From NCBI GenBank assembly GCA_026224775.1, contig JAMFRP010000038.1, positions 1 through 64,000 on the forward strand: a stretch of DNA of 64,000 nt. The letters are read 5' to 3'. Below are positions 7,977 through 16,327 of the stretch, piece by piece (the first letter of the stretch is position 1; each line of letters opens with the position of its first letter). Under the pieces are notes generated by a model. It did no database searches and was not told the origin of the DNA. It worked only from the letters and a program-made list of their open reading frames with translations. The position numbers and the translations under genes were made by a program. The stretch comes from Bacteroidota bacterium (GTDB lineage Bacteria > Bacteroidota > Bacteroidia > Sphingobacteriales > Sphingobacteriaceae).

Positions 7977-8717
7977 ATGCACAGGTTTATTGCAACTTTT
8001 TTTGCCTTTATTATTGCCTTAATGTTTTTTAACATGGCCCGTGCCGGTGTTAAAAAAACTGTCGTTAAAAAAGTGCCTGCCCAGGAACGTCTTGATACCT
8101 CTAAAATCCAGATAAAGAAATTTGACGCAGCAGCCGTAGATAAATTCAGGGCCGATAAAAACTTTAACTATAATGAAGCCCAGGACGACACATCACTATG
8201 GACACGTTTTTGGGCATGGGTATGGGATAAACTGTTCGGTTGGCTTAAATATAGCCGTTATGGCGGCACCATACTTGAATATGTATTAATAGCCGCAGCG
8301 GTTGGATTATTGATCTATGTGGTATCAAAATCATTAGATATTGACCCCATTAAACTATGGCGCGGCGAAGCAAGAAAGGTTGATATGCCTTACAGCGAAT
8401 CGCTGGAAAATATTCATGAAATAAGCTTCGACAGCGAGATAGAAAAAGCCATCGCCCAAAATAATTACCGCCTGGCTGTACGCTTGTTGTATTTAAAATG
8501 CCTTAAACAATTAAGTGATACGCAGCTTATACAATGGCAAATTGATAAAACAAACGCGGCCTATATACATGAGCTTACCGACCCCGGACAACAGCAAACC
8601 TTTAAACTGATAACGCGCCAGTTTGAGTACGTATGGTACGGCAATTTCGGCATTGATAAACAAGCGTTCAGTAATATTGATGCCCTTTTTCAGGACTTTA
8701 AAAAGCAATTGTCATGA
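7977..8717 (+). CDS. DUF4129 domain-containing membrane protein
   Basis: The protein has a signal peptide (start MHRFIATFFAFIIALMFF), a periplasmic segment, a transmembrane helix near TILEYVLIAAAVGLLIYVV, and a C-terminal cytoplasmic DUF4129 region with EKAIAQNNYRLAVRLLYL. I chose the ATG at 7977 over an in-frame ATG at 7932, because the signal peptide begins there and a GAGG lies upstream. It then follows the previous gene by 4 nt. It ends in a 4-nt overlap with the DUF4350 gene. DUF4129 proteins are regular partners of MoxR/DUF58 systems; biochemical function is unknown. Confidence 0.85.
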   Translation: MHRFIATFFAFIIALMFFNMARAGVKKTVVKKVPAQERLDTSKIQIKKFDAAAVDKFRADKNFNYNEAQDDTSLWTRFWAWVWDKLFGWLKYSRYGGTILEYVLIAAAVGLLIYVVSKSLDIDPIKLWRGEARKVDMPYSESLENIHEISFDSEIEKAIAQNNYRLAVRLLYLKCLKQLSDTQLIQWQIDKTNAAYIHELTDPGQQQTFKLITRQFEYVWYGNFGIDKQAFSNIDALFQDFKKQLS

Positions 8718-9901
8718 AAGGGTTACGCGCATATTTGATTATTGGCGGGGCGTTGCTTATAGTCTATCTCATAGCCGAATTTAACCGACCAAAACCTATC
8801 GACTGGACAGTATCATTAAGCAGTAAGGATAAGATACCTTACGGCACTTATATATTGCAAGACCGCCTGAATGATATTTTCCCAGGCGATACCATTGTTC
8901 CGTACAGGCAACCTGTATATAATGTAATTGCAGACGATTCTATAAAACAATCGTCGTATGTTATCATCTGCCATGATATTGAGCTCTCAAAGCCTGATTA
9001 TAATCAGCTGGAAAAATATTTGAAACAAGGTAATGATGTTTTTATAGCCGCTGAAGATTTCGGCACCTTGTTTGAAAAAAACCTCAGCATTACAACAGAC
9101 GCCGAAAACTACTTTAAGTTCACCAGGGATTATGGCATGCCGGTAAGTTTTGTAAGCCCTTATCTCGACCCTAAAAAAACATACACTGCAGGCAAAGGTA
9201 TGGGCGATATTTATTTCAGCAAGTTTGATACCACTAAGGCTGTTGTTTTAGGTAAGGACATTAAACATAAAGCTAATTTTATAAAATACGCTTTCGGTAA
9301 AGGATCATTATACCTGCTGGCTAACCCTAAATTTTTCAGCAATTATAGTCTGCTGAAACCACAGGGCGCTGCCTACGCAGCTACTGCTTTATCATTTATA
9401 AAAAGCACCAAAAAAGTAACCTGGGACCAATATTACACCCAAGGCAGCGAAGAAAACGATTCGCCGATGCGTGTGTTTTTAAGTCACCCCGAACTGGAAT
9501 GGGCCTATTATATTGCTATTTTTAGTCTGCTCATATTTGTGCTGTATGAAATAAAACGCAGGCAGCGCATTATCCCGGTTATTGAGCCGCTCGGCAACTC
9601 AACGCTTGAGTTTGTGAATGTTGTTGGTCAGCTTTATTACGAAAAACGGAACAATGATAACATCGCCAAAAAGCAGGTGCTTTACCTGTTAAGTTATTTG
9701 CGCGATGAATACCATTTAAAGACCAATAAGCTGGATAAGGAATTTACTGAAACACTAACTGCAAAATTGGGCCTCGACCCTGATTTTGCCAACGATTTTG
9801 TGGAATTTTTGCACTATATAAATGTGCAGGACCATATTAACGACAAGGAACTCATACACTTAAATAAACTCATTGAACAATTTTATATTCAATCCAGGTA
9901 A
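8714..9901 (+). CDS. DUF4350 domain-containing protein
   Basis: This 395-residue protein has an N-terminal membrane anchor (residues 5-23, LIIGGALLIVYLIAEF). A globular domain follows that resembles class I glutamine-amidotransferase-like folds used by DUF4350 proteins (IICHDIELSKPDYNQLEKYL onward). A second membrane helix, WAYYIAIFSLLIFVLYEI, precedes a cytoplasmic tail. It sits in the usual DUF4129-DUF4350-MoxR-DUF58 order. Its start overlaps the previous stop (ATGA) and its stop abuts the next ATG, so translation is probably coupled. The molecular role is unknown. Confidence 0.83.
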   Translation: MKGLRAYLIIGGALLIVYLIAEFNRPKPIDWTVSLSSKDKIPYGTYILQDRLNDIFPGDTIVPYRQPVYNVIADDSIKQSSYVIICHDIELSKPDYNQLEKYLKQGNDVFIAAEDFGTLFEKNLSITTDAENYFKFTRDYGMPVSFVSPYLDPKKTYTAGKGMGDIYFSKFDTTKAVVLGKDIKHKANFIKYAFGKGSLYLLANPKFFSNYSLLKPQGAAYAATALSFIKSTKKVTWDQYYTQGSEENDSPMRVFLSHPELEWAYYIAIFSLLIFVLYEIKRRQRIIPVIEPLGNSTLEFVNVVGQLYYEKRNNDNIAKKQVLYLLSYLRDEYHLKTNKLDKEFTETLTAKLGLDPDFANDFVEFLHYINVQDHINDKELIHLNKLIEQFYIQSR

Positions 9902-10885
9902 ATGATGGAAGAAGACGAAATATTTGAACAAAGAACCGATCTGAGCAAGCTTAGTGCTGCCGTAGATCAGATAAAAACAACCCTTGCAAAAATAATTGTG
10001 GGGCAACAGGACAGCATTGACCTGCTGATAGCGGGCATACTGGCCGATGGGCATATATTAATTGAGGGTGTTCCCGGCGTGGCCAAAACTTTAACGGCCA
10101 AGCTGCTCGCCAGATCAATTGACGCGAAATATTCGCGCATACAATTCACGCCCGACCTGATGCCTTCTGATATTTTAGGCACATCAGTATTCAACCCCAA
10201 AACAACTGATTTTGAGTTTAAGCGTGGCCCTATCTTCGGCAATATTGTGTTGATAGATGAGATAAACCGTGCACCGGCCAAAACCCAATCGGCCTTGTTT
10301 GAGGTAATGGAAGAACGCCAGTTAACTATTGACGGGCAAAGCTATAAAATGGATGAACCTTTTATTGTACTGGCTACCCAAAACCCGGTTGAACATGAAG
10401 GAACTTATCGCCTGCCAGAAGCGCAACTTGACCGTTTCCTGTTCAAGATAGAAGTAAAATATCCGTCGCTCGATGAAGAGATAGCCATCATTACCCAGCA
10501 GCATCAACATAAGACAATCGACCAATTGCATGATATAAAACCAGTATTATCGGGGCAGGAGATCATATCGCTTCGTCAGCAGGTTAAGGCCTTTCATGTT
10601 GAGGATAAGCTGATCGTATACGTTGCCAAGCTGATAAATGAGAGCCGTAACAATAAATCATTGTTCCTGGGTGGGTCGCCGCGCGCTTCGCTGGCTATTA
10701 TTAATGCGGCCAAGGCGCTGGCAGCCATCCGCGGGCGCGATTTTGTTACGCCTGAGGACATCATCTACGTTGCTGCCCCTGTTTTAAGGCACCGCATTAT
10801 GCTTACGCCTGAAAAGGAAATGGAAGGCGTTACACCTGATGATGTAGTGGCACAGTTGATACAGAAGATTGAAATACCGAGGTAG
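9902..10885 (+). CDS. MoxR family AAA+ ATPase
   Basis: MoxR ATPases are chaperone-like and are thought to mature or regulate partner complexes, often with a DUF58/VWA protein. The Walker A GVPGVAKT is at 56-63, Walker B IVLIDE at 115-120 followed by INRAPAKTQSALFEVMEE, and sensor I at ATQNPVEHEGTYRLPEAQ. The arginine-rich AAA lid is present. Length (327 residues) is normal. The ATG directly follows the DUF4350 stop, and a second in-frame ATG comes right after it. The gene is intact and likely the motor of this cluster. Confidence 0.93.
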   Translation: MMEEDEIFEQRTDLSKLSAAVDQIKTTLAKIIVGQQDSIDLLIAGILADGHILIEGVPGVAKTLTAKLLARSIDAKYSRIQFTPDLMPSDILGTSVFNPKTTDFEFKRGPIFGNIVLIDEINRAPAKTQSALFEVMEERQLTIDGQSYKMDEPFIVLATQNPVEHEGTYRLPEAQLDRFLFKIEVKYPSLDEEIAIITQQHQHKTIDQLHDIKPVLSGQEIISLRQQVKAFHVEDKLIVYVAKLINESRNNKSLFLGGSPRASLAIINAAKALAAIRGRDFVTPEDIIYVAAPVLRHRIMLTPEKEMEGVTPDDVVAQLIQKIEIPR

Positions 10886-10933
10886 AGGTGAAAGCTGAAA
10901 GGCGAAAGCTTAAAATCAATAGTAAATTATTAA

Positions 10934-12280
10934 GTGAAAAAAATATTCAGCTTATTTTATAAGAACCTGTTTTTAACAAACCGGCTGTTCACCCTGATTG
11001 GGTGCTGCGTGGTGCTGTTTTTGTTCGCGTTCTTTTTTACGTGGCTGGGTGTAATACCCCAGCTGCTTTTTTATACGCTGATAGCGCTTGTTATTATTGA
11101 TGTGTTTATGCTTTACCGCACGGCAAGGGGCGTATTCGCAAAGCGTCATGCGCCTGACCGTTTAAGCAACAGCGATGATAATGAACTAGGCATATTTATT
11201 GAAAACTGGTACCCTTTTAACATAAGCGCGGGTATTATTGATGAGATACCTTTCCAGTTTCAACGCCGGGATATTTTATTTAAGACCTTTTTAAAACCAC
11301 GCCAGCGTAAGTTAATTAACTACATGCTGCGCCCTACCAAGCGCGGCGAATATGAGTTTGGCGATATCAGGGTGTACGTACAATCGCCATTAGGGTTGAT
11401 CAGGAGGCGTTATAATATTAAGCAGGCAGAAACATTAGCTGTATACCCGTCCTTCCTGCAGATGCGCAAATATGAGCTGATGGCGATCTCCAATAACCTA
11501 TCGGAGATCGGCATAAAAAAAATACGACGACTAGGCCATAGCATGGAGTTTGAGCAGGTAAAAAACTATGTGCAGGGCGATGATTACCGCACCATAAACT
11601 GGAAAGCCACGGCACGCCAGGGCAACCTGATGACCAATACTTATACCGACGAGAAATCGCAGCATGTATATTGTATTATTGATAAATCAAGGGCCATGAA
11701 AATGCCTTTTGAGGGTTTGAGTCTGCTTGATTATGCCATAAATGCCAGCCTGGTACTGTCAAACGTAGCCTTATTAAAAGAAGACAAAGCCGGACTAATT
11801 ACTGCAGGCGAAAAGATAGGCTCTGTTATAGCAGCCGACCGCCGGCCTACACAGATCAATAAGATACTGGAAGTATTATACAAAGAGAAAACCCGCTACC
11901 TGGAAACCAATATGGAAATGCTTTACGCAACCATACGTACAGTTATTAAGCAGCGTAGTCTGGTAGTGTTTTTTACCAATTATGAGAGCTTATCGGCATT
12001 ACAGCGTCAACTGCCTTTTTTAAAGCGGATAGCGAAATACCATTTGTTATTAGTGGTATTTTTTGAGAATACAGAATTGAAAAAGATCAGCGAAAAACCG
12101 GCTGATGATGTGGAAGGCATCTACATAAAAACCATCGCCGAAAAGTTTGCCTACGACAAAAAGTTGATTGTAAAAGAGCTGGCGAAGTATAATATCCAAT
12201 CTATTTTAAGTACTCCGCAGAATTTGACGGTTAATACTATTAACAGGTATCTGGAGATAAAGGCTAAGCAGAAGATATAG
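10934..12280 (+). CDS. DUF58 domain-containing protein
   Basis: The 448-residue protein has two N-terminal membrane helices (about residues 17-58) and a central beta-rich region. The DUF58 core includes RLGHSMEFEQVKNYVQGDDY and RTINWKATARQGNLMTN. The C-terminal half resembles a von Willebrand A domain, with IDKSRAM in place of the DxSxS metal site, so the canonical metal site is imperfect. DUF58 proteins partner with MoxR. The start is GTG, 48 nt after moxR. It is the last gene of the cluster and faces the convergent MscS gene across two hairpin repeats. Confidence 0.88.
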   Translation: MKKIFSLFYKNLFLTNRLFTLIGCCVVLFLFAFFFTWLGVIPQLLFYTLIALVIIDVFMLYRTARGVFAKRHAPDRLSNSDDNELGIFIENWYPFNISAGIIDEIPFQFQRRDILFKTFLKPRQRKLINYMLRPTKRGEYEFGDIRVYVQSPLGLIRRRYNIKQAETLAVYPSFLQMRKYELMAISNNLSEIGIKKIRRLGHSMEFEQVKNYVQGDDYRTINWKATARQGNLMTNTYTDEKSQHVYCIIDKSRAMKMPFEGLSLLDYAINASLVLSNVALLKEDKAGLITAGEKIGSVIAADRRPTQINKILEVLYKEKTRYLETNMEMLYATIRTVIKQRSLVVFFTNYESLSALQRQLPFLKRIAKYHLLLVVFFENTELKKISEKPADDVEGIYIKTIAEKFAYDKKLIVKELAKYNIQSILSTPQNLTVNTINRYLEIKAKQKI

Positions 12281-12310
12281 GGTTGGGTTGTGTGGCATTA
12301 CTCTTGAAGT

Positions 12311-12394
12311 GTCATTGCGAGCGATAGCGCGGCAACCTCGTCGCATGCATATTGAACGCGACGAGGTTGCTTCGTCGTTCCTCCTCGCAATGAC
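12311..12394. repeat. Long hairpin repeat, GTCAT family, copy 1
   Basis: Outer arms GTCATTGCGAG (12311-12321) and CTCGCAATGAC (12384-12394) are perfect inverted repeats. Inner arms CAACCTCGTCGC (12333-12344) and GCGACGAGGTTG (12358-12369) form a second perfect stem. It lies between convergent genes, so it may help end transcripts, but there is no U-tract. Confidence 0.8.
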
Positions 12395-12417
12395 ATGATT
12401 AGTGAAATTGTGGAAGG

Positions 12418-12489
12418 GTCATGCTGAGAGCTAGTCGAAGCATAAGCGTAAGGCCTTGCCCACATGCTTCGACTAGCGCTCAGCATGAC
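12418..12489. repeat. Long hairpin repeat, GTCAT family, copy 2
   Basis: Outer arms GTCATGCTGAG (12418-12428) and CTCAGCATGAC (12479-12489) are perfectly inverted. So are the inner arms CTAGTCGAAGCAT (12431-12443) and ATGCTTCGACTAG (12464-12476). It sits 23 bp from copy 1, before the MscS stop codon, and shares only the GTCAT ends with it. Confidence 0.8.
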
Positions 12490-12505
12490 AACCTCTCTTA
12501 AAGCA

Positions 12506-13291
12506 TCAGACTCCCGGCAGTTTTACGCCGGCGGTTACTAAATCATTCAATATTTTTTCCTGCAGGGCCAGTTTTACTGATCCAAAATCACCGGGGTTTA
12601 CCCATGCGTTTACAACAAACTTAACGCCGTCAATCTCCAATGCCGAGATACCTACCTTATTCCGGGGGTCGTTTAATACGTTGGGCGTACTTTTAACAGC
12701 ATTCCATATCACGTTTTTCACCTGCTCTACATTAGCAACATAGCCTAATTTTATCTCAAAATCCAAACGGCGTTTACCTTCGCGGGTTACATTTACAATA
12801 ACCTCGTTAAACAGCTTACCATTGGGGATGATCACCGTTTTACTATCAAACGTTAGCAGTACGGTATAAAATATTTGTATGGAGGTTACTATACCATCCT
12901 GTCCCTGTGCCACTATATTATCATCCAGGCCGAAAGGTTTAAGCAAGAGTATCAACACCCCACCTGCAAAGTTTTGCAATGTGCCCGACAGCGCTAAGCC
13001 CGCAGCAACACTAAACGCGCCAATAATGGTAGTGAATACAGTGAGCTCAAGCCCGACCACATTCATTACCACAATAATGAGCAGTACATAAAGCGAAGTG
13101 ATGGTTAAACTAAGAAAGAATGGTTGGAGTGAAGAGTGTACCTTCTTTTTGAGCATCTGATCGCGGAGCCGCGTTCTGAGCATTTTTATAAGCCAGATGC
13201 CTATAAACAATATTATTAATCCGACTATTATTTTTGGCCCGATATCAAGCAACCAATCGTAGGCCTTATCATATAACTTCGTTAGCTTCAT
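12506..13291 (-). CDS. MscS family mechanosensitive ion channel
   Basis: This is a small-conductance mechanosensitive channel that releases solutes on osmotic downshock. There are three predicted membrane helices in the first ~110 residues, the last being the pore-lining helix with the Ala/Gly pattern GAFSVAAGLALSGTLQNFAGG. The cytoplasmic MscS beta domain follows (FGLDDNIVAQGQDGIVTSI, then TVIIPNGKLFNEVIVN). With 261 residues it is close to E. coli MscS in size and has no added sensor domain. It is a single gene between hairpin repeats and a 414-bp intergenic region. Confidence 0.93.
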   Translation of the reverse strand: MKLTKLYDKAYDWLLDIGPKIIVGLIILFIGIWLIKMLRTRLRDQMLKKKVHSSLQPFFLSLTITSLYVLLIIVVMNVVGLELTVFTTIIGAFSVAAGLALSGTLQNFAGGVLILLLKPFGLDDNIVAQGQDGIVTSIQIFYTVLLTFDSKTVIIPNGKLFNEVIVNVTREGKRRLDFEIKLGYVANVEQVKNVIWNAVKSTPNVLNDPRNKVGISALEIDGVKFVVNAWVNPGDFGSVKLALQEKILNDLVTAGVKLPGV

Positions 13292-13500
13292 AGTGCCACG
13301 AAGTTAAGGAATTAATTATTTTCCGTAAATAGATATAAAAAGCTCAGGGCCTTTAAAAAACACCCACTCAACTATGTGGGATTGTATCTGTCTTGTTTTT
13401 TCTGTTAGATGTTTCATGTCGTGGGTTATTCAAATGCCATGCCTGATTTGTGATGTATCAGAAATGTTATTCAAATTTACGCTAAAAACGTACAACTGGA

Positions 13501-13528
13501 TTTATTAATCAATCATTTGATTAATAAA
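13501..13528. repeat. AT-rich 12-bp inverted repeat
   Basis: TTTATTAATCAA (13501-13512) and TTGATTAATAAA (13517-13528) are perfect inverted arms around a 4-nt loop. It has the look of a protein-binding palindrome or a weak hairpin. It is about 210 bp upstream of the mscS start. Role unknown. Confidence 0.55.
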
Positions 13529-13573
13529 TGACCATCCGCTTACTTTTAAATGACTTTTCAACCCATTTAAAGC

Positions 13574-13609
13574 AAAACACCCTGTCTGAAATATCAGACA
13601 GGGTGTTTT
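13574..13609. terminator. Bidirectional rho-independent terminator after groEL
   Basis: A perfect 16-bp stem, AAAACACCCTGTCTGA at 13574-13589 and its complement at 13594-13609, encloses an AATA loop. It has a T-run on either strand. It lies about 100 bp past the groEL stop and would end the groESL transcript. Confidence 0.85.
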
Positions 13610-13705
13610 AGTGTACATTATTTTAGTCGGTAGTCTTAAGTCATTAGTCTGAGTATTAACAACTCCAGCATTCTGACTTTTAACTTTCGGCTTTGGGCTT
13701 TCGAC

Positions 13706-15340
13706 TTACATCATACCGCCCATGCCGCCGCCGCCCATTGGTGGCATACCAGCTTTTTCATCTTCAGGATCGTCAGCTAACACACACTCGGTGGTTAACA
13801 ACATCGATGCAATTGAAGCTGCATTCTCTAATGCTACACGGCCTACTTTAGTTGGGTCGATAACACCAGCTGCGATCAGGTTTTCGTATTTATCAGTACG
13901 AGCATTGTAACCGAAGTCGCCAGTACCTTCTTTAACCTTTTGCACTACTATTGAACCTTCAATACCAGCATTTTCGCAGATCTGACGTAAAGGCTCTTCA
14001 ATAGCACGACGGATGATCTGGATACCAGTGTTCTCATCTTCGTTATCACCTTTAAGATTAGCTAAAGCTGCTACTGCGCGGATGAAAGCAACACCACCAC
14101 CAGCAACTATACCTTCTTCAACAGCGGCACGGGTTGCGTGTAATGCGTCATCAACACGGTCTTTCTTTTCTTTCATTTCAACTTCTGATGCAGCACCGAT
14201 ATATAATACAGCAACACCGCCTGATAATTTGGCTAAACGTTCCTGTAATTTTTCTTTATCGTAATCAGATGTTGTAGTTTCAATCTGTGAGCGGATTTCG
14301 CCAACACGACCTTTAATAACTTCGGTATCACCGTTACCATTAATGATAGTTGTGTTGTCTTTATCGATAGAGATCTTTTCAGCCTGGCCTAACATGGTTA
14401 AGTCAGCGCTTTCCAATTTGTAACCTCTTTCTTCAGAAATTACGGTACCACCAGTTAATACAGCGATATCCTCTAACATAGCTTTACGGCGATCGCCAAA
14501 GCCTGGTGCTTTAACAGCAGCAACTTTTAGTGAACCACGGATTTTGTTAACTACTAATGTAGCTAATGCTTCGCCGTCTAAATCTTCAGCGATAATTAAT
14601 AATGGTTTACCAGTTTGAACTTGTTTTTCCAAAATTGGAAGAAGCTCTTTCATGGAAGAGATTTTTTTGTCGTAGATAAGGATATAAGGGTTATCCAGTT
14701 CTACTTCCATTTTATCAGAGTTGGTAACGAAGTATGGAGATAAGTAACCACGGTCAAACTGCATACCTTCAACAGTTTTAACTTCAGTTTCAGTTCCTTT
14801 AGCTTCTTCAACAGTGATCACACCTGAAGTACCAACTTTTTTCATCGCGTCAGCAATCATTTCGCCAATAACTTCATCGTTATTTGCTGAAATTGATGCT
14901 ACTTGTTTGATCTTGCTGAAATCATCACCAACATCTTGTTTTTGTGATTTAAGATTTTCAACTACAACTTTAACCGCTTTATCAATACCGCGTTTCAAAT
15001 CCATTGGGTTTGCACCGGCAGCTACGTTTTTAACACCAGCAGTAACAATTGCCTGTGCTAATACAGTAGCAGTAGTAGTTCCATCACCTGCTATATCAGC
15101 AGTTTTTGAAGCAACTTCTTTAACCATTTGAGCGCCCATATTTTCAATAGCGTCTTTTAATTCAATTTCTTTAGCTACAGATACACCATCTTTTGTGATA
15201 ACCGGTGAACCGAATTTTTTATCGATAATTACGTGACGACCTTTTGGGCCTAATGTTACTTTAACTGCATTAGCTAAAATATCAACACCGCGTTTTAGAG
15301 CGTCGCGTGCTTCAACATTGTATTTAACTTGTTTTGACAT
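13706..15340 (-). CDS. groL: 60 kDa chaperonin GroEL
   Basis: GroEL forms the double-ring ATP-driven folding chamber. The 544-residue chain shows VTLGPKGRHVIIDKKFGSP near the nucleotide site, DGTTTATVLA in the ATP-binding domain, the apical-domain segment APGFGDRRKAMLEDIAVLTG, and the usual C-terminal GGM-rich tail (GGGGMGGMM). It lies 59 bp downstream of groES in the standard order and ends before a strong terminator. No CIRCE element is visible upstream of the operon. Identification is certain. Confidence 0.98.
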   Translation of the reverse strand: MSKQVKYNVEARDALKRGVDILANAVKVTLGPKGRHVIIDKKFGSPVITKDGVSVAKEIELKDAIENMGAQMVKEVASKTADIAGDGTTTATVLAQAIVTAGVKNVAAGANPMDLKRGIDKAVKVVVENLKSQKQDVGDDFSKIKQVASISANNDEVIGEMIADAMKKVGTSGVITVEEAKGTETEVKTVEGMQFDRGYLSPYFVTNSDKMEVELDNPYILIYDKKISSMKELLPILEKQVQTGKPLLIIAEDLDGEALATLVVNKIRGSLKVAAVKAPGFGDRRKAMLEDIAVLTGGTVISEERGYKLESADLTMLGQAEKISIDKDNTTIINGNGDTEVIKGRVGEIRSQIETTTSDYDKEKLQERLAKLSGGVAVLYIGAASEVEMKEKKDRVDDALHATRAAVEEGIVAGGGVAFIRAVAALANLKGDNEDENTGIQIIRRAIEEPLRQICENAGIEGSIVVQKVKEGTGDFGYNARTDKYENLIAAGVIDPTKVGRVALENAASIASMLLTTECVLADDPEDEKAGMPPMGGGGMGGMM

Positions 15341-15399
15341 TTTAATTTTTTATTTGATGGATGTTTTTAATACGTATTATAATTGATGGTATCGTGTGA

Positions 15400-15693
15400 T
15401 TAAACAATCACATAAACATCAGACTCTCTCATAACTAAATAATCTTTGCCTTCGATAGGAAATTCCTGACCGGCAAATTTACCGTAGATAACTTTATCGC
15501 CTGCCTTAACTGTCATTGGGATTAATGTACCGGTTGTGTCAGCATAACGGCCAGGGCCTACTGCTACTACTGTTCCATATTGAGGTTTTTCTTGTGCGGT
15601 TTCAGGAATGTAAATACCTGAAGCAGTTTTTGTCTCAGCCGGAGCAGCTTCAATTATTATTCTGTCTCCAAGAGGTTTCACGTTTAATGACAT
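15400..15693 (-). CDS. groS: 10 kDa co-chaperonin GroES
   Basis: GroES caps the GroEL chamber. The 97-residue protein has the N-terminal VKPLGDRIIIEAAPAETKTA, the mobile loop with SGIYIPETAQEKPQYG containing the hydrophobic IYI GroEL contact, and the C-terminal YLVMRESDVYVIV strand. Length is standard. It heads the groES-groEL operon. The preceding 250 bp contain the terminator of secG and a plausible Bacteroidota-type promoter. Confidence 0.97.
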   Translation of the reverse strand: MSLNVKPLGDRIIIEAAPAETKTASGIYIPETAQEKPQYGTVVAVGPGRYADTTGTLIPMTVKAGDKVIYGKFAGQEFPIEGKDYLVMRESDVYVIV

Positions 15694-15739
15694 AATGATA
15701 TAACTATTTTAAATTTATAAAAGTTTGTGTTTGTGCTTG

Positions 15740-15773
15740 CAATTGTACATCAACTGTGCCAAGCCTGTGCAAA
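15740..15773 (-). promoter_or_regulatory. Possible groESL promoter
   Basis: On the minus strand a TTTG (15773-15770) is followed after 22 nt by TACAATTG (15747-15740). The latter departs from TAnnTTTG at one fixed position. This would give a leader of about 40 nt before groES. Weak match; no heat-shock operator is recognisable. Confidence 0.35.
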
Positions 15774-15893
15774 CTCACACATTGGCATATAATTCTATTA
15801 ATTCTGTTTTATTGTCAGCTAAGGTTAAATAGCTTATGCCTGCTTAACATTAATTAAATATTCCAATGTCAAGGTGGCAGTACCTTATAAGCA

Positions 15894-15923
15894 AAAAAGC
15901 CACGATAAAAATCGTGGCTTTTT
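15894..15923. terminator. Rho-independent terminator after secG
   Basis: The stem AAAAAGCCACGAT (15894-15906) and ATCGTGGCTTTTT (15911-15923) is perfect with an AAAA loop. It has a T-run on both strands. It is 19 bp past the secG stop and separates the envelope operon from groESL. Confidence 0.88.
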
Positions 15924-15941
15924 AAAATTCTTATTTAAACC

Positions 15942-16316
15942 TTATTTACCTGTGGCCGGAGCAGTAGCAGGTGCCTGTTGTTGAGGCTGTGCAGTACCCG
16001 GTGCAGCAAATGGAGTTGCAGCGCCACTATTGGTAGGTTTTGATAGTTCTTTAGTCTTTTCTAATTGGGCTTTAGTATCAACTTTATTAGCACCGCCTTT
16101 AACAGCAACGTTAATAGCTAATGATAATACCATTAAGCCTATGGCTAAAACCCAGGTACCTTTTTCTAAAAAGTCGCCGGTTTTTTGCACACCCATCAGC
16201 TGAGATGAGCTTGAAAAATTAGATGATAAACCACCACCCTTAGGGTTTTGGATTAATACAATAAGGCCTAAACACACACAAACGATGATGGCTATGATCA
16301 ATAATAATAAATACAT
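15942..16316 (-). CDS. secG: Preprotein translocase subunit SecG
   Basis: SecG is the accessory subunit of the SecYEG channel. The 124-residue protein has the SecG form: helix 1 (LLLIIAIIVCVCLGLIVLIQ), the conserved loop NPKGGGLSSNFSSSSQLMGV, and helix 2 (LEKGTWVLAIGLMVLSLAI). A low-complexity Ala/Pro/Gln tail follows. Tail extension beyond helix 2 is common in this phylum. It is the last gene of the leftward run from miaB, 11 bp after the TPR gene, and is followed by a strong terminator. Confidence 0.93.
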   Translation of the reverse strand: MYLLLLIIAIIVCVCLGLIVLIQNPKGGGLSSNFSSSSQLMGVQKTGDFLEKGTWVLAIGLMVLSLAINVAVKGGANKVDTKAQLEKTKELSKPTNSGAATPFAAPGTAQPQQQAPATAPATGK

Positions 16317-16327
16317 TTCTTTTTATA

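Larger units (their letters stand above)
13292..13705. other. Intergenic region between mscS and groEL
   Basis: This gene-free region lies upstream of mscS and downstream of groEL. It holds an AT-rich 12-bp inverted repeat, a strong bidirectional terminator hairpin and an AGTCT-unit repeat at 13625-13654. No open frame with coding character was found. Confidence 0.7.

Noticed and set aside
12298..12486. 62-codon minus-strand frame over the two hairpins before mscS
   Set aside because: It is made entirely of inverted-repeat sequence and has no protein similarity that I can see.
14814..15131. Open frame of about 105 codons antisense to groEL
   Set aside because: It lies wholly within groEL on the opposite strand, has no family resemblance, and arises from codon bias of the real gene.
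15694..15893. CIRCE operator upstream of groES
   Set aside because: I looked for TTAGCACTC-N9-GAGTGCTAA and close variants and found none.
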